Made by a program: the position numbers and the translations under genes. From positions 124,001 to 188,000 of the forward strand of contig NZ_AOHO01000075.1 in assembly GCF_000342005.1 (NCBI RefSeq): a stretch of 64,000 nucleotides of DNA. Direction: 5' to 3'. Position 1 is the first letter of the stretch. Every line of letters begins with the position of its first letter. This DNA comes from Amycolatopsis decaplanina DSM 44594. Its GTDB lineage: Bacteria; Actinomycetota; Actinomycetes; Mycobacteriales; Pseudonocardiaceae. A model generated the notes under the pieces. The model had not been told where the DNA came from. It saw only the letters and a program-made list of their open reading frames with translations, and did not search any database. Positions 52,012-61,466 of this stretch are shown piece by piece.

Positions 52012-53597
52012 CGACGAGGGGTCACCGACCGGTCGAACTCGACGGTGAAGGCCTGGACCTCGCCGGTGTCCGGCGGATCGCCGAGTACCGGGCGCCGTGC
52101 ACCGTGGCCCCGTCCGCGCTGGCCGACGTCGAGAGCAACCGGAAGTCGTTCGAGGAACTGGTGGGCCGGGGCGTCCCGGTCTACGGCGTCACCACCGGGT
52201 ACGGCGAACTGGTGCACCATCCGGTCGGGGCGGGCGACGAGGTGGCACTGCAGACGAATCTCGTCCGCAGCCACAGCGCCGGGGTCGGCCCGCTGTTCGC
52301 CGAGGACGAGGTCAGGGCGATGATCGCGGCCCGGCTCAACGCGCTCGCCAAGGGCTACTCGGCCGTGCGCCCGGCCGTCCTCGACCGGCTGGCCGCGTAC
52401 CTGAACCTGAACATCACCCCGGCCGTGCCGGAGATGGGGTCGCTGGGCGCCAGCGGGGACCTCGCGCCGCTCTCGCATGTCGCCGTCACCCTGATCGGCG
52501 AGGGATACGTCCTCGAAGACGGCGAACGGACACCGACCGGCCCGGTCCTCGAACGGCACGGGATCGTGCCGCTCACCTTGCGGGCCAAGGAAGGTCTCGC
52601 ACTGATCAACGGCACGTCGGCGATGACCGGGCTCGGCGCCCTGGTGGTCGGCCGGGCGCTGGACCAGGTGCGGCAGGCCGAGATCATCTCCGCGCTGGTC
52701 GTGGAAGTGCTGCGCGGCTCGACGAGCCCGTTCCTCGCCGCGGGGCACGAGCGGGCCCGGCCCCACCGGGGTCAGATCGACACCGCGGCGAACCTGCGCG
52801 TGCTGTTGGACGGCAGCGGGCTCGCCGTCGGCCACGCCGAACTCTCCCGGCAGGCGCGCGACGGCGACGGCGAGGTCTACCTGCAGAAGGCGTACACCCT
52901 GCGCGCGGTGCCGCAGGTGCTCGGCGCCGTCCGCGACACCCTCCGGCAAGCCGAAGCCACCCTGGAGATCGAACTCAACTCCGCCAACGACAATCCGCTG
53001 TTCTTCGGCGAACCCGGGGAAGAAGAGATCTTCCACGGCGCGAATTTCCACGGCCAGCCGATCGCTTTCGCGATGGACCACTGCACGATCGCGCTCACCC
53101 AGCTCGGCGTGTTCTCCGAACGACGCACGCATCGGCTGCTGAACCGGCATCTCAACGACGGGCTGCCCGAGTTCCTCATCGCGAACGATCCCGGCCTGCA
53201 CAGCGGGCTCGCCGGAGCGCAGTACCCGGCCAGCGCGCTGGTCGCCGAAAACCGGACCATCGGCCCCGCCAGCACCCAGAGCGTGCCCGCCAACGCCGAC
53301 AACCAGGACGTGGTCAGCATGGGCCTGATCGGGGCGAGGAACGCCCGCCGTGTGCTGGCGAACAACAACTGGATCCTGGCGGTGGAACTGCTCGCCGCCG
53401 CGCAAGCCGTCGACGTGTCAGGCCGGTACACGCGTCTCGGCCCGCTCGGCCGGATCACCCACGACCAGGTCCGGGCGACGGTCCCGGCCCTGGACAGGGA
53501 CCGGTATCTGAGCGACGACATCGGCGCGCTGGCCGCCGCGATCGCCCGCGGCGATTTCCTCGACGCGGTCGTCCGCCACGGAGCCGAGCTGCGGTGA
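52008..53597 (+). CDS. MIO-dependent aromatic aminomutase / ammonia-lyase (tyrosine 2,3-aminomutase-like)
   Basis: A 529-residue enzyme from GTG 52008. The MIO cofactor triad Ala-Ser-Gly is at residues 148-150 (GSLGASGDLAPL) and the active-site Tyr at 59 (YGVTTGYGE). EVYLQKAYTLRAVPQV, ELNSANDNPLFF, FHGQPIAFAMD, GLHSGLAGAQYP and ENRTIGPASTQSVPANADNQDVVSMGL track the enediyne tyrosine aminomutase SgcC4 more closely than histidine ammonia-lyase. The likely product is beta-tyrosine or a related beta-aryl amino acid, or 4-coumarate if it acts as a lyase. It is coupled to the exporter. DAHP synthase in the adjacent operon fits a demand for tyrosine. Confidence 0.88.
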   Translation: MTTRGHRPVELDGEGLDLAGVRRIAEYRAPCTVAPSALADVESNRKSFEELVGRGVPVYGVTTGYGELVHHPVGAGDEVALQTNLVRSHSAGVGPLFAEDEVRAMIAARLNALAKGYSAVRPAVLDRLAAYLNLNITPAVPEMGSLGASGDLAPLSHVAVTLIGEGYVLEDGERTPTGPVLERHGIVPLTLRAKEGLALINGTSAMTGLGALVVGRALDQVRQAEIISALVVEVLRGSTSPFLAAGHERARPHRGQIDTAANLRVLLDGSGLAVGHAELSRQARDGDGEVYLQKAYTLRAVPQVLGAVRDTLRQAEATLEIELNSANDNPLFFGEPGEEEIFHGANFHGQPIAFAMDHCTIALTQLGVFSERRTHRLLNRHLNDGLPEFLIANDPGLHSGLAGAQYPASALVAENRTIGPASTQSVPANADNQDVVSMGLIGARNARRVLANNNWILAVELLAAAQAVDVSGRYTRLGPLGRITHDQVRATVPALDRDRYLSDDIGALAAAIARGDFLDAVVRHGAELR

Positions 53598-53637
53598 AGG
53601 TCGTTCTCGGTTCACTCCGGCTCGGAAAGGGGTCTCG

Positions 53638-54642
53638 GTGACGTACGACGATGTCCTGCCCACGCGTGTTCTGGGGTCGGACGGTCCCGCCGTGTCCGCG
53701 CTCGGGCTCGGGTGCTTCGGGATGAGCCGGGCCTACGGCGCCGCGGACGACACCGAGTCGATCGCCACCGTCCACCGGGCGCTCGACCTCGGCTGCACCT
53801 TCTTCGACACCGCGGAGGTTTACGGACCGTTCGACAACGAAGAACTGCTCGGCACCGCGTTGCGCCACCGGCGCGACGAGGCGTTCATCTCCACGAAGTT
53901 CGGCTGGGAGTACGCCCCGGACGGCACCCGCGGCCGGATGAACAGCAGGCCCGGCCACATCCGCCGGACCGTCGACGCGATGCTCGTCCGGCTGCGCACC
54001 GACCGGATCGATCTGCTGTCACAACACCGCGTCGATCTCACGGTCCCGATCGAGGACGTGGCTGATGCCGTCGGCGGACTGATCACTGCGGGCAAGGTCA
54101 GGTACTTCGGCCTTTCCGAAGCCGGGACGGCCACGATCCGTCGCGCGCACGCGGTCACCCCCGTGACCGCCCTGCAGACCGAGTACGCCTTGTGGGAGCG
54201 CCACATCGAGGCCGAGATCCTTCCCCTCCTGCGCGAACTGGGAATCGGCTTGGTCGCCTATTCCCCGCTGGGCCGCGGTTTCCTGACCGGAACAGCCAAA
54301 CCGGCCGAGGAGTACGCAGACGGTGACTACCGCAGGAAGGATCCTCGCTTCCAGGGCGAGAACTTCTGCGCGAATTCCGCCGCCGTCGACGTGGTCGGTG
54401 TCATCGCAGGCCGTGTCGGCGCGAGCGCCGCGCAGGTATGCCTGGCGTGGCTCCTGGCCAAAGGCGACGACATCGTGCCGATCCCGGGCACCAAACGCCG
54501 GCGCACACTCGAGGAAAACCTTCGGGCCGCCTCGCTGCGGCTCGGTCCTGAGGACATGGCACTGCTCGACGCGGCGGTACCGGCCGGCATCACGAGGGGC
54601 AAGCGCTACCCGGAAGACGCCATGCACATGAACGGTCTCTGA
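53638..54642 (+). CDS. Aldo/keto reductase
   Basis: A 334-residue AKR with the catalytic tetrad visible: Asp and Tyr in FFDTAEVYG, Lys in STKFGWEY, His in LLSQHRVD. GLGCFGMS, SPLGRGFLTG and PIPGTKRRRTLEENL (NADPH binding) also fit. GTG 53638, preceded by AAAGGGG. It probably reduces a carbonyl of the block B product. It is the last gene before the IS5-type scar. Confidence 0.88.
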   Translation: MTYDDVLPTRVLGSDGPAVSALGLGCFGMSRAYGAADDTESIATVHRALDLGCTFFDTAEVYGPFDNEELLGTALRHRRDEAFISTKFGWEYAPDGTRGRMNSRPGHIRRTVDAMLVRLRTDRIDLLSQHRVDLTVPIEDVADAVGGLITAGKVRYFGLSEAGTATIRRAHAVTPVTALQTEYALWERHIEAEILPLLRELGIGLVAYSPLGRGFLTGTAKPAEEYADGDYRRKDPRFQGENFCANSAAVDVVGVIAGRVGASAAQVCLAWLLAKGDDIVPIPGTKRRRTLEENLRAASLRLGPEDMALLDAAVPAGITRGKRYPEDAMHMNGL

Positions 54643-54667
54643 TCCGCGTCGAGTCGGTGTACCCGCC

Positions 54668-54966
54668 GTGGTCCGGGAGGTTCGCCGGGTGATGCGGGGT
54701 GATTTCGCCGAGGTCGGGCGGTGGCATGAGCGCACGGGTGCGCCGTGGCGTGATCTGCCGGATCGGCATGGGCCGTGGAAGACCGCGCATGAGCGGTTGC
54801 GGAAGTGGACCGCGGACGGAACCTGGGACCGGGGTCCTGGAGCACGTGATCGTCAAAGACGACTCTCCCTAGGCCCGTTGGAGGACAGCGTCGAGTTCGT
54901 GATCAGCGTCTACTCCACGAGTGTCCGGGCGCATCAGCACACGGCCGGTGCCCGGAAAGGGGGCTG
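54668..54966 (+). mobile_element. Broken IS5-family transposase, N-terminal remnant
   Basis: The frame gives RTGAPWRDLPDRHGPWKTAH and LRKWTADGTWDR, the conserved start of IS5/IS1182-type transposases. It then shifts: VLEHVIVKDDS is read in the next frame, and VYSTSVRAHQHTAGARKGG back in the first. Two compensating frameshifts lie within about 60 bases, and the sequence stops matching after 54966. About 100 of roughly 270 residues remain. It marks the boundary between blocks B and C. Confidence 0.75.
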
Positions 54967-55128
54967 CGCGCGGACTGGATCGAAGACCTCGCCATCGACG
55001 GGGAATCCCTCGGGCTCTTCCGCCTCGTCCCACAGCCGCACCTGTCGCCACTCGACCACGGCTCTATAGGTGCCGTATCCCTGGCAGGACCCTCCGCTCG
55101 CCCTGGTTCGAGTCGCCTGCCTTACCAC

Positions 55129-55272
55129 TCAGTGGCCGTCTTCACCGGTTCGCACTGATTCGACGTAACTGTGACCAGGATAGATCGTGTCCGCCCACGC
55201 CTCGCCGCCCGCGACCAGAAGACCGGCCACGACCGCGAGCACGGAGACCACTTTGGACCACTTCACCGTCAT
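55129..55272 (-). CDS. Small secreted peptide, possibly truncated
   Basis: 47 residues from ATG 55272 with AAGGAG eight bases upstream. A clear signal peptide (KWSKVVSVLAVVAGLLVAGG, cut near AWA-DT) leaves only about 20 mature residues (DTIYPGHSYVESVRTGEDGH). Directly after the stop another minus-strand frame reads GYGTYRAVVEWRQVRLWDEA, which looks like the continuation of a secreted protein. The gene may therefore be frameshifted and cut by the IS5-type insertion at about 54966. No family recognised. Confidence 0.55.
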   Translation of the reverse strand: MTVKWSKVVSVLAVVAGLLVAGGEAWADTIYPGHSYVESVRTGEDGH

Positions 55273-55925
55273 CACAAGATGCTCCTTCGGTTGATGTGCA
55301 CAAGAGACCACACTTTCCACTGTGGACCCGCACCGGCACCCGGTCACACGACGAGGCCGCGTCACCTGGTCACCTGGGGCCTACGCGACCAGGTCCGCCG
55401 GGGCGGTGATCACGCGAAACCGGGCCGACAACGCTGTCATGCGCGATTTCGACCAGATCGTTCACTGTGAACTTCGTTCACGAGTCACGGCATCGGTATT
55501 CGACTGTTCGATCGGAACATTGCTTCGCCCGGCGCAGTTTTCCGCCGACCCCGATACGCAAATACCATTCCGGAGTTCTCACTGAGCGGGAAGGTCGGCT
55601 CCGCCCACACGGCAGACCGCCGACCTTGACAGCGAAGCCAAGGACCACGGCCGCGGAGCGCGACCACCAAGGCATGGAGCCAAGGTTCGACATATTCATT
55701 GAACACAATACAAGCATGTCCACTACGGTAACCCTCACCGTAATCCCATATCGTGAACTTGCATTTCATTGTGACTCCATTGTGACGTAACGTAACCCGG
55801 CAACAGTCCGCCGAACAGAACTTTTACAGCCGATAGGGTCTATTGATCGCCCTTACAGGTATCACGAAACCATGCCAAGGGCTCATGGCGACGTGGACCT
55901 ATAACGTCGATGCCACCTTCGAGGC
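55273..55925. promoter_or_regulatory. Long A+T-rich regulatory gap with 11-base-period direct repeat (55767-55786)
   Basis: About 650 bases without a credible gene, clearly richer in A+T than the window. Two copies of CATTGTGAC start exactly 11 bases apart (55767, 55778), followed by TAACG-TAAC. Direct repeats on one helical face at 11-base spacing are the usual binding sites of AfsR/SARP-type regulators. They lie about 150 bases before the STAND regulator gene, so autoregulation is plausible. Confidence 0.45.
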
Positions 55926-58373
55926 ATGACAGTGGAGGAGTGTGGTTGCGTGGGCACAAGAGCATTCGGTGAGTTCCTGCGGCTCTACCGGCTGCGTTCG
56001 TCGATGACGCAGGAAGAGCTCGCCGAGCGGACCGGCATCAGCGTGCGGGCGATCAGCTACATGGAACGCGGCCGGGTCCGCACGCCACAGCGCCGGACCG
56101 TTGAACTCCTCTCCGAAGGCCTCGGGCTGACATCCGACGAACACCAGGAGTTCGCGGACGCCGGCCGCGCCGGACGGCGGACACCGGCCGACACGGACAG
56201 GCCCGACCCCACCGGCACGCTGACGAGGAGCTGCGTGCTGCCACCGGAGCTGACCGAGTTGACCGGGCGGGACGCCGATCTGGAGGCATTGGAGCGGTAC
56301 GCGCTCGAAGCCGTCGCGTCCTGCCGTTTGCAGCTCGCGGTCGTTCACGGGCTGCCAGGCGCCGGCAAGACCGCGCTGGCCGTGAACGCGGCGCACCGTT
56401 TGAAGGAAAGCTTCACCGACGGCTGTCTTTACCTGGATCTGCGCGGCACGGACCGCGCCCCGCTCACCCCCGATCGAGCGGTCCGGCAACTGCTGCACGC
56501 GTTCGGCCTGGACGAGCGCGTGGTCCCCAACGATCCCGACGACCGGCTGTCGCTCTACCGCTCGTTGCTCCGCGACCGCACGGTGCTGCTGGTGCTCGAC
56601 AACGCCGCCGACGAGGCACAGGTGCGGCCGTTGCTGGCGACCAGCAACGGCACGCTCGTCCTGGTCAGCAGCCGTAACACCCTGACCGGATTGGACGTCC
56701 GGCACCGGATCGGGCTGGACCGCCTCACCTCGGACCACGCGGTCGAACTGCTGGCCCTCGTCGCCGGCCAGCACCGCGTCGCCGCCGAACCGGAGGAAGC
56801 GAGACGGGTCGCCGCCCTGTGCGGCGGCATCCCGCTCGCGCTCATCATCGCGGGCAACCGGCTGGCCAGCCGCACCCAGTGGCCGATCTCGTACCTCGCC
56901 GACCGACTGGAGGACGAGAGGCGCCGCTTGTCCGTGCTCACCGCCGGGGATCTGCAGGTGCGCACCGCCTTCGAAATCTCCTACCACCACCTCGATCCCG
57001 ATGCCGCGAGCATGTTCCGGCGCCTCGCCCTGGTGCCGGGATCGGATGTTTCGGTCGAACTGGCCGCGGTCGTCTCGGGGCAACCGGAGGAAACGGCCGA
57101 GCTCAGCTTGGAGAAACTCGCGGACGCCAGCCTGCTCGGCGCCAGCGGGGCCTGCGGGCGGTACACCTGCCACGACCTGTTGCGCGTCTTCGCCCGCGAG
57201 CGCCTGGAACTCGAAGGAAGCGCGGAGGAAACACAGGACGCCCTGCGCCGGACACAGCACTGGTTACTCGAGGTCGCCATCAAGGCCGCCCTGTACTTCG
57301 ACCACGACCGCACGGACGTCGGCGCCGTCGAAGGGCCGGATCCCGTCTACGACCGCCAGTCCGCGACCAGGTGGCTGGAAGCGGAACAGTCCCATTGGCG
57401 CTGCTCGCTGCGCACCGCCGCCGCCCAGGGGGAACACCGCCGGGTCCTGGACCTGGCGACCGCCATGCACTGGTACTCCGACCTGCGCGGAGACGGCGAA
57501 CTGTGGTGCGAGGTGTTCGGTGCGGGGGCGGAAGCGGCGCGTGCGCTGGGCGACCGTCGTGCCGAAGCGGAACAGTGCAACTTTCTGTGCTGGGCGCTCA
57601 GCGTCCTGTGCGGCAAGCCGTACGAAGCGCTGGAAGTGCACGATCGCGCAGTCGCGGCCGCGACCGAGGTCGGGGATCTCGTCCTGGAGGCATGGGCCTA
57701 CTACTACCGCTCAGCGATCGACTCACGCCTGACCTTGCCCGCGGAGGCCGTGCGCCACAACCGTCGCGCCGTCGCCTTGTTCGAGCAGGCCGGCTACCCG
57801 ACCGGTCAGTACCTGTCGATGTCATGGCTGGGCAAGCAGTTGCACATGACCGGCGAACTCGACGAAGCCGTGACACTGCACCGCCGGTGTGTCGCCCACT
57901 ACCGAGGTCAGGCCAGCACCCCGGGCAACGACGAACTGCTGTCCATGGTGCTGACGCGGTTCGCCGAGACCCTTGCCGACCTCGGTGACCTCCAAGCGGC
58001 CCTGCCGGTTTTCGACGAGGCCGAAGCGTTGTTCAGGAAGCACGGGGCGGTAGTCGGCGTAGCCCGCGTACAGCACAGACGCGGACAGGCTCTGCTCAAT
58101 TCTCGCCGCCTCGCCGAAGCGACGGATCAACTGCTGTCCGCTTTCCAGCTGCTGGCCGACAATCGCTGGTCCGACGACAGGGTCCGCATCCTGGAACAAC
58201 TGTCGGAACTCTACGAACAGCGAAATGAGCCCGGCCTCGCCAGGGAATACCGGATCCAGGCGCTCACCGAATGCACCCGCTACGAGACGCCCGCGAACAG
58301 GGAGACCGCCCGCAAACTCGCCGGCCTGCTCGGTATCAGACGCACGGACCAGCCCGTCGCCGGCGCCGGCTGA
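55926..58373 (+). CDS. AfsR-like STAND regulator: XRE HTH + NB-ARC ATPase + TPR
   Basis: 815 residues. Residues 15-75 are an XRE/Cro HTH (MTQEELAERTGISVRAISYMERGR). Residues about 110-420 are an NB-ARC/STAND ATPase: HGLPGAGKTALAVNAA is the P-loop, VLLVLDNAADE Walker B, GGIPLAL the GxP motif. The remainder is TPR repeats. It lacks the OmpR-type DNA-binding domain of true SARPs. One in-frame TTA codon (57264) makes translation depend on the bldA tRNA. ATG 55926 was chosen; GTG 55950 is an alternative. It stands alone, upstream of the TOMM operon, and is its probable activator. A strong terminator follows. Confidence 0.88.
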   Translation: MTVEECGCVGTRAFGEFLRLYRLRSSMTQEELAERTGISVRAISYMERGRVRTPQRRTVELLSEGLGLTSDEHQEFADAGRAGRRTPADTDRPDPTGTLTRSCVLPPELTELTGRDADLEALERYALEAVASCRLQLAVVHGLPGAGKTALAVNAAHRLKESFTDGCLYLDLRGTDRAPLTPDRAVRQLLHAFGLDERVVPNDPDDRLSLYRSLLRDRTVLLVLDNAADEAQVRPLLATSNGTLVLVSSRNTLTGLDVRHRIGLDRLTSDHAVELLALVAGQHRVAAEPEEARRVAALCGGIPLALIIAGNRLASRTQWPISYLADRLEDERRRLSVLTAGDLQVRTAFEISYHHLDPDAASMFRRLALVPGSDVSVELAAVVSGQPEETAELSLEKLADASLLGASGACGRYTCHDLLRVFARERLELEGSAEETQDALRRTQHWLLEVAIKAALYFDHDRTDVGAVEGPDPVYDRQSATRWLEAEQSHWRCSLRTAAAQGEHRRVLDLATAMHWYSDLRGDGELWCEVFGAGAEAARALGDRRAEAEQCNFLCWALSVLCGKPYEALEVHDRAVAAATEVGDLVLEAWAYYYRSAIDSRLTLPAEAVRHNRRAVALFEQAGYPTGQYLSMSWLGKQLHMTGELDEAVTLHRRCVAHYRGQASTPGNDELLSMVLTRFAETLADLGDLQAALPVFDEAEALFRKHGAVVGVARVQHRRGQALLNSRRLAEATDQLLSAFQLLADNRWSDDRVRILEQLSELYEQRNEPGLAREYRIQALTECTRYETPANRETARKLAGLLGIRRTDQPVAGAG

Positions 58374-58464
58374 GACCTCACACTCGCTTGGTTTCCGGCC
58401 GAAAACCGGGCATGGACATCCCGACGAGCTGAACGCGATACTTATTCATATTATTCACCCGCAA

Positions 58465-58507
58465 AAGCACCGGCAAAAACCCCTACCTTCGGGTTCTGCC
58501 GGTGCTT
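58465..58507 (+). terminator. Rho-independent-type hairpin after the STAND regulator
   Basis: AAGCACCGGCA (58465-58475) pairs perfectly with TGCCGGTGCTT (58497-58507), with a further inner ACCC / GGGT pair, followed by CTTC. It separates the regulator from the TOMM operon. Confidence 0.85.
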
Positions 58508-58749
58508 CTTCATGACCAAACGTGGCAGCACGATGTTCAATCAGCCCAAAGCGGTGGCAGTGAGTAAACCGAACAGTCTTCACGTCCAGCGAGAAAGCGC
58601 TTACTGATCGCCTGCAGACTTTTCACAGACGTGACGACGAGAGTTGACGGACATGGTGAACCTCGTACCGGCCAGGACCACGGCTGCCGCGCTGTGCGAG
58701 CGGCTGTTCCCGAAGTCGTGACGCCGGAACCAGAGCCGGAGGACGGGCG
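58508..58749. other. Leader region of the TOMM operon; no convincing precursor peptide
   Basis: 242 bases between terminator and YcaO. Two very short plus-strand frames exist, 58512-58607 (31 codons) and 58653-58721 (22 codons). Neither has a Cys/Ser/Thr-rich core or a good ribosome site. GGAGGAC near the end serves the YcaO gene. The operon promoter must lie here but I cannot place it. Confidence 0.45.
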
Positions 58750-60102
58750 ATGACCCCACGGACGGGAAACCACACATACGCACCGAAAGGGTCGGCGGAT
58801 TCGCTGGCGGCCATGCGTGCCTTGGTCTCGCCGTACGGCCTGGTCGGCCGGACGGGGAACACGCTCGGGGAGCCGCGGATCCCGATCGGGGTGAGCTTCC
58901 TCGGCGAGGTCGGAGAGATCTTCCCGCGGCTGGGTGGCTGGCGCCGTTCGATGGCCACTGACGGGAATTTCGACGGCGCGGGCGGCGATCTCGATCCTGA
59001 GCGGGCCGAACTCCTGAGTGCCGCGGAGTCACTCGAGCGTTATGCGACCCTCGCCGTCCGTGAAGACCTTCTGATCACGGCGAGCGCCGACGAACTCGGT
59101 CCGGACGCCGTGGCCCCGAGCGAGTGGCCCCGGCCTTCGGCGGCCGAGTTCGCCGCTCCGCGCTTCCCGTTGACCCGGCCGGACGACGGGGCTCGTATCC
59201 AGTGGGTCAGGGCCTGGTCGCTCACCCAGGAGCGACCTCGGTACGTGCCCGCTCGCATGGTGTGGCTACGCCTGGCACCCGGCACCCCCGCCGAGTCCTT
59301 CACCCGTGGCAATTCCAGCGGCAGCGCGGCCCATGTGGACTACCCGCGCGCGGTGCTCGGCGGCTTGCTCGAGGTCATCGAACGTGACGCCCTCATGCTG
59401 ACCTGGCTGCACCGCCTCCGCCTGCCCAGGCTGGCGGTCTCGTCCCGGGATCTTCCGCCTTCCCTGCGTCCTTACGCCGAGCGGAGCCGCGAGGCCGGCC
59501 TGGAGACCTTGATCTTCGACGCCACCACCGACTTCGGTGTCCCGGCCTTCTTCGGCCTGCAACTCTCGGACGACGACCGGCTGCTCGCCCAAGTGGTCGC
59601 CACGACGGCGGGACTGGACCCGGTGGCCGCCACCGCCAAGATCCACCGAGAGCTGGCCATGCTCCGGACGGCGTTGCGCTCCACCGCACCGGCGGACGGC
59701 GCGGACACGATCCTCGATGGTGCCTGCGGCGGCGCTTTCGTCAACGGCGCACTGGCCGCCAGGAAGAATTTCGACTTCTTGCTGGAGGGGCCGCGCCCGG
59801 TCCGGTCCTTCGCCGACCTTCCCGGGCCCGGCACCGACGATCCGGTCCGGCAGCTTGCGTGGGTGGTCTCCCGGCTCCGCGACAGCGGCGCGGAGGTTCT
59901 CGCCGTCGACATCACCCCGGTCGAGGCACGCGCGACGGGCACGGTCGTGGTGAAAGTACTGGTGCCCCAGGCCGTGCCGCTCACCTTCGGCACCACGGTG
60001 CGCATGCTCGGCACTCCGAGGCTGGCCACGGCTCCGGCCACGATGAACCACACCGTTCAGCCGGAACACCGGCTCAACCCGCTCCCGCAGCCGATGGCAT
60101 GA
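58750..60102 (+). CDS. YcaO cyclodehydratase (azoline-forming, TOMM/thiopeptide type)
   Basis: A 450-residue YcaO protein. The ATP/Mg signature is SAAESLERYA and SSGSAAHVDYPRAVLGGLLEVIERDAL; the C-terminus ends in a PxPxP pattern (NPLPQPMA), a hallmark of azoline-forming YcaO. It phosphorylates the backbone amide so that Cys/Ser/Thr side chains cyclise to azolines, working with the E1-like partner encoded next. GGAGGAC is seven bases before the ATG. Its stop overlaps the next start (ATGA). Its precursor peptide is not in the window. Confidence 0.92.
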   Translation: MTPRTGNHTYAPKGSADSLAAMRALVSPYGLVGRTGNTLGEPRIPIGVSFLGEVGEIFPRLGGWRRSMATDGNFDGAGGDLDPERAELLSAAESLERYATLAVREDLLITASADELGPDAVAPSEWPRPSAAEFAAPRFPLTRPDDGARIQWVRAWSLTQERPRYVPARMVWLRLAPGTPAESFTRGNSSGSAAHVDYPRAVLGGLLEVIERDALMLTWLHRLRLPRLAVSSRDLPPSLRPYAERSREAGLETLIFDATTDFGVPAFFGLQLSDDDRLLAQVVATTAGLDPVAATAKIHRELAMLRTALRSTAPADGADTILDGACGGAFVNGALAARKNFDFLLEGPRPVRSFADLPGPGTDDPVRQLAWVVSRLRDSGAEVLAVDITPVEARATGTVVVKVLVPQAVPLTFGTTVRMLGTPRLATAPATMNHTVQPEHRLNPLPQPMA

Positions 60103-61466
60103 GGAACACCATGAACCCTGTCCTCCACACCACACCCCACGGTGCGGCCTCCGGTTTCCTCCGCCGTCGCCGCGGCCTGCGCTCCGCCGCGGTCGGCGAC
60201 ACGCTGGTGCTCGGCGGCTCGGTGACCCCCGTGCGGCTGTACGGCAAGGCGGCCACGACGTGCGTGCCCGCCTTGCTCGGAGCCCTCGACGGCAGCCGCG
60301 GAATCCGGGAACTCTCCGAAGCGGTCGGTGTGCTGGAACACGAAGTCGAACTCATGCTTTCCTTGCTCGGCAGGCACGGCGCGGTGGAATCCGTCGCGAC
60401 GGCGCCGGGGCCAGGTTCCGCGGTTGCCGGCTTCTTCGCTTCTGTGGCCGGGCATCGCGCCGATTCGCGCAGCGGGGAAGAAGTGCGGGACGCCTTCGCG
60501 GCCATCACCGTCGAAGTGCCGGGAGAGGACGCGTTCGCGACGAAAGTGCGCGAGGCGTCGGCCACGCGTGGCCGACGGCAGTCGTCAAGTGGGACGCTCG
60601 TGGTGGGCGGTTCCGCCGCGGAGCTGGTCGATCGCTGGCGCACCGGTAGCGCCGTCCTCCCGGTCCGGACGGCGGGCGGCGAACTCGCGATCGGACCGGT
60701 CACCCGGCCCGGCGCGAACCCGTGCCCGCGCTGCGTCACCGAAGGCACCGATGAGCCCATCGCGCTGCCGGGCAGGTACCGAGACCTCGCCGCGGCGTTC
60801 GTCGCCGCACGAATCCCGGTACTGGCCACCGCCCGCCACGACGACGTCGCCTGGTCGCAGCACATCGACTTCGAATCCGGCCGGACCCGGCTCGTGGCCA
60901 AAGCATCGCGCCCTGGCTGCCCGGACTGCTCGGTGCTGCACGGGATCACCCCTCGGCCCGCGAGCGCGGCCGTCCGGTACGAAGCCACTCTCGGCCGGGT
61001 CGCACCGTCGCCGGGCCCGAAGACCCGCCCGGCCGAATGGCCGCTCGCCCGCCGCGTCCCGGCCGTGGGCATCGGCACGCCGGTGCAACGGGCGTGGGCG
61101 GGAAACCCGGTCGCGTCCCTGCGCTGTCATGTGCTGTTCCCGGGCGAAGCCGGGACCCTCCGGGCGGTTTTCGGCGTCATCCGGGACGCTCCCGAACTGG
61201 CGCTGCTGTCCACCGTCACCTCGTCCGCTCCCGCGATGGTCGTGCTGACAGGAACGGTCGAAACCGCCACACGGTGGGCCGGAAGTGCGGCGCTGCATGA
61301 ACTCCTCGTCGAAGCGGGCTGGGCGATCGAAGTACTCCGGGAAGCACTCGGTGACCACGCAGCGGTACTCGACGGCTGGTCCGACGACCAGGTCGCCTGG
61401 CTGCCCGCACCCGTCTTGGAACGCGAACCGGTGCTCGCTGTGCTGGAAATCAGGGAGGTTCGATGA
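60099..61466 (+). CDS. E1/ocin-ThiF-like TOMM partner protein (leader-peptide binding)
   Basis: 455 residues starting ATG 60099 inside the YcaO stop. The N-terminal region of about 100 residues fits a RiPP-recognition winged helix (IRELSEAVGVLEHEVELML). The middle is a degraded ThiF/E1 fold, and two CxxC pairs (CPRCVTEG, CPDCSVLHG) form the structural zinc site typical of the family. It presents the leader of the precursor to YcaO, as TbtF does for TbtG in thiomuracin. The C-terminal part (LPAPVLEREPVLAVLEIREV) resembles the start of a SagB-like domain. It overlaps the next gene (ATGA). Confidence 0.82.
   Translation: MRNTMNPVLHTTPHGAASGFLRRRRGLRSAAVGDTLVLGGSVTPVRLYGKAATTCVPALLGALDGSRGIRELSEAVGVLEHEVELMLSLLGRHGAVESVATAPGPGSAVAGFFASVAGHRADSRSGEEVRDAFAAITVEVPGEDAFATKVREASATRGRRQSSSGTLVVGGSAAELVDRWRTGSAVLPVRTAGGELAIGPVTRPGANPCPRCVTEGTDEPIALPGRYRDLAAAFVAARIPVLATARHDDVAWSQHIDFESGRTRLVAKASRPGCPDCSVLHGITPRPASAAVRYEATLGRVAPSPGPKTRPAEWPLARRVPAVGIGTPVQRAWAGNPVASLRCHVLFPGEAGTLRAVFGVIRDAPELALLSTVTSSAPAMVVLTGTVETATRWAGSAALHELLVEAGWAIEVLREALGDHAAVLDGWSDDQVAWLPAPVLEREPVLAVLEIREVR

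Noticed and set aside
52008..53597. Histidine ammonia-lyase of a hut operon
   Set aside because: No other hut genes nearby; the motif set follows tyrosine aminomutases rather than HutH.
55095..55125. GGTTCGAGTC looking like a tRNA T-loop
   Set aside because: The flanking bases do not form a five-base T-stem and no anticodon arm or acceptor stem can be drawn around it.
58512..58721. Two tiny frames (31 and 22 codons) upstream of YcaO as possible RiPP precursors
   Set aside because: No Cys/Ser/Thr-rich core, no leader-like pattern, weak ribosome sites, and the first one starts right at the terminator.
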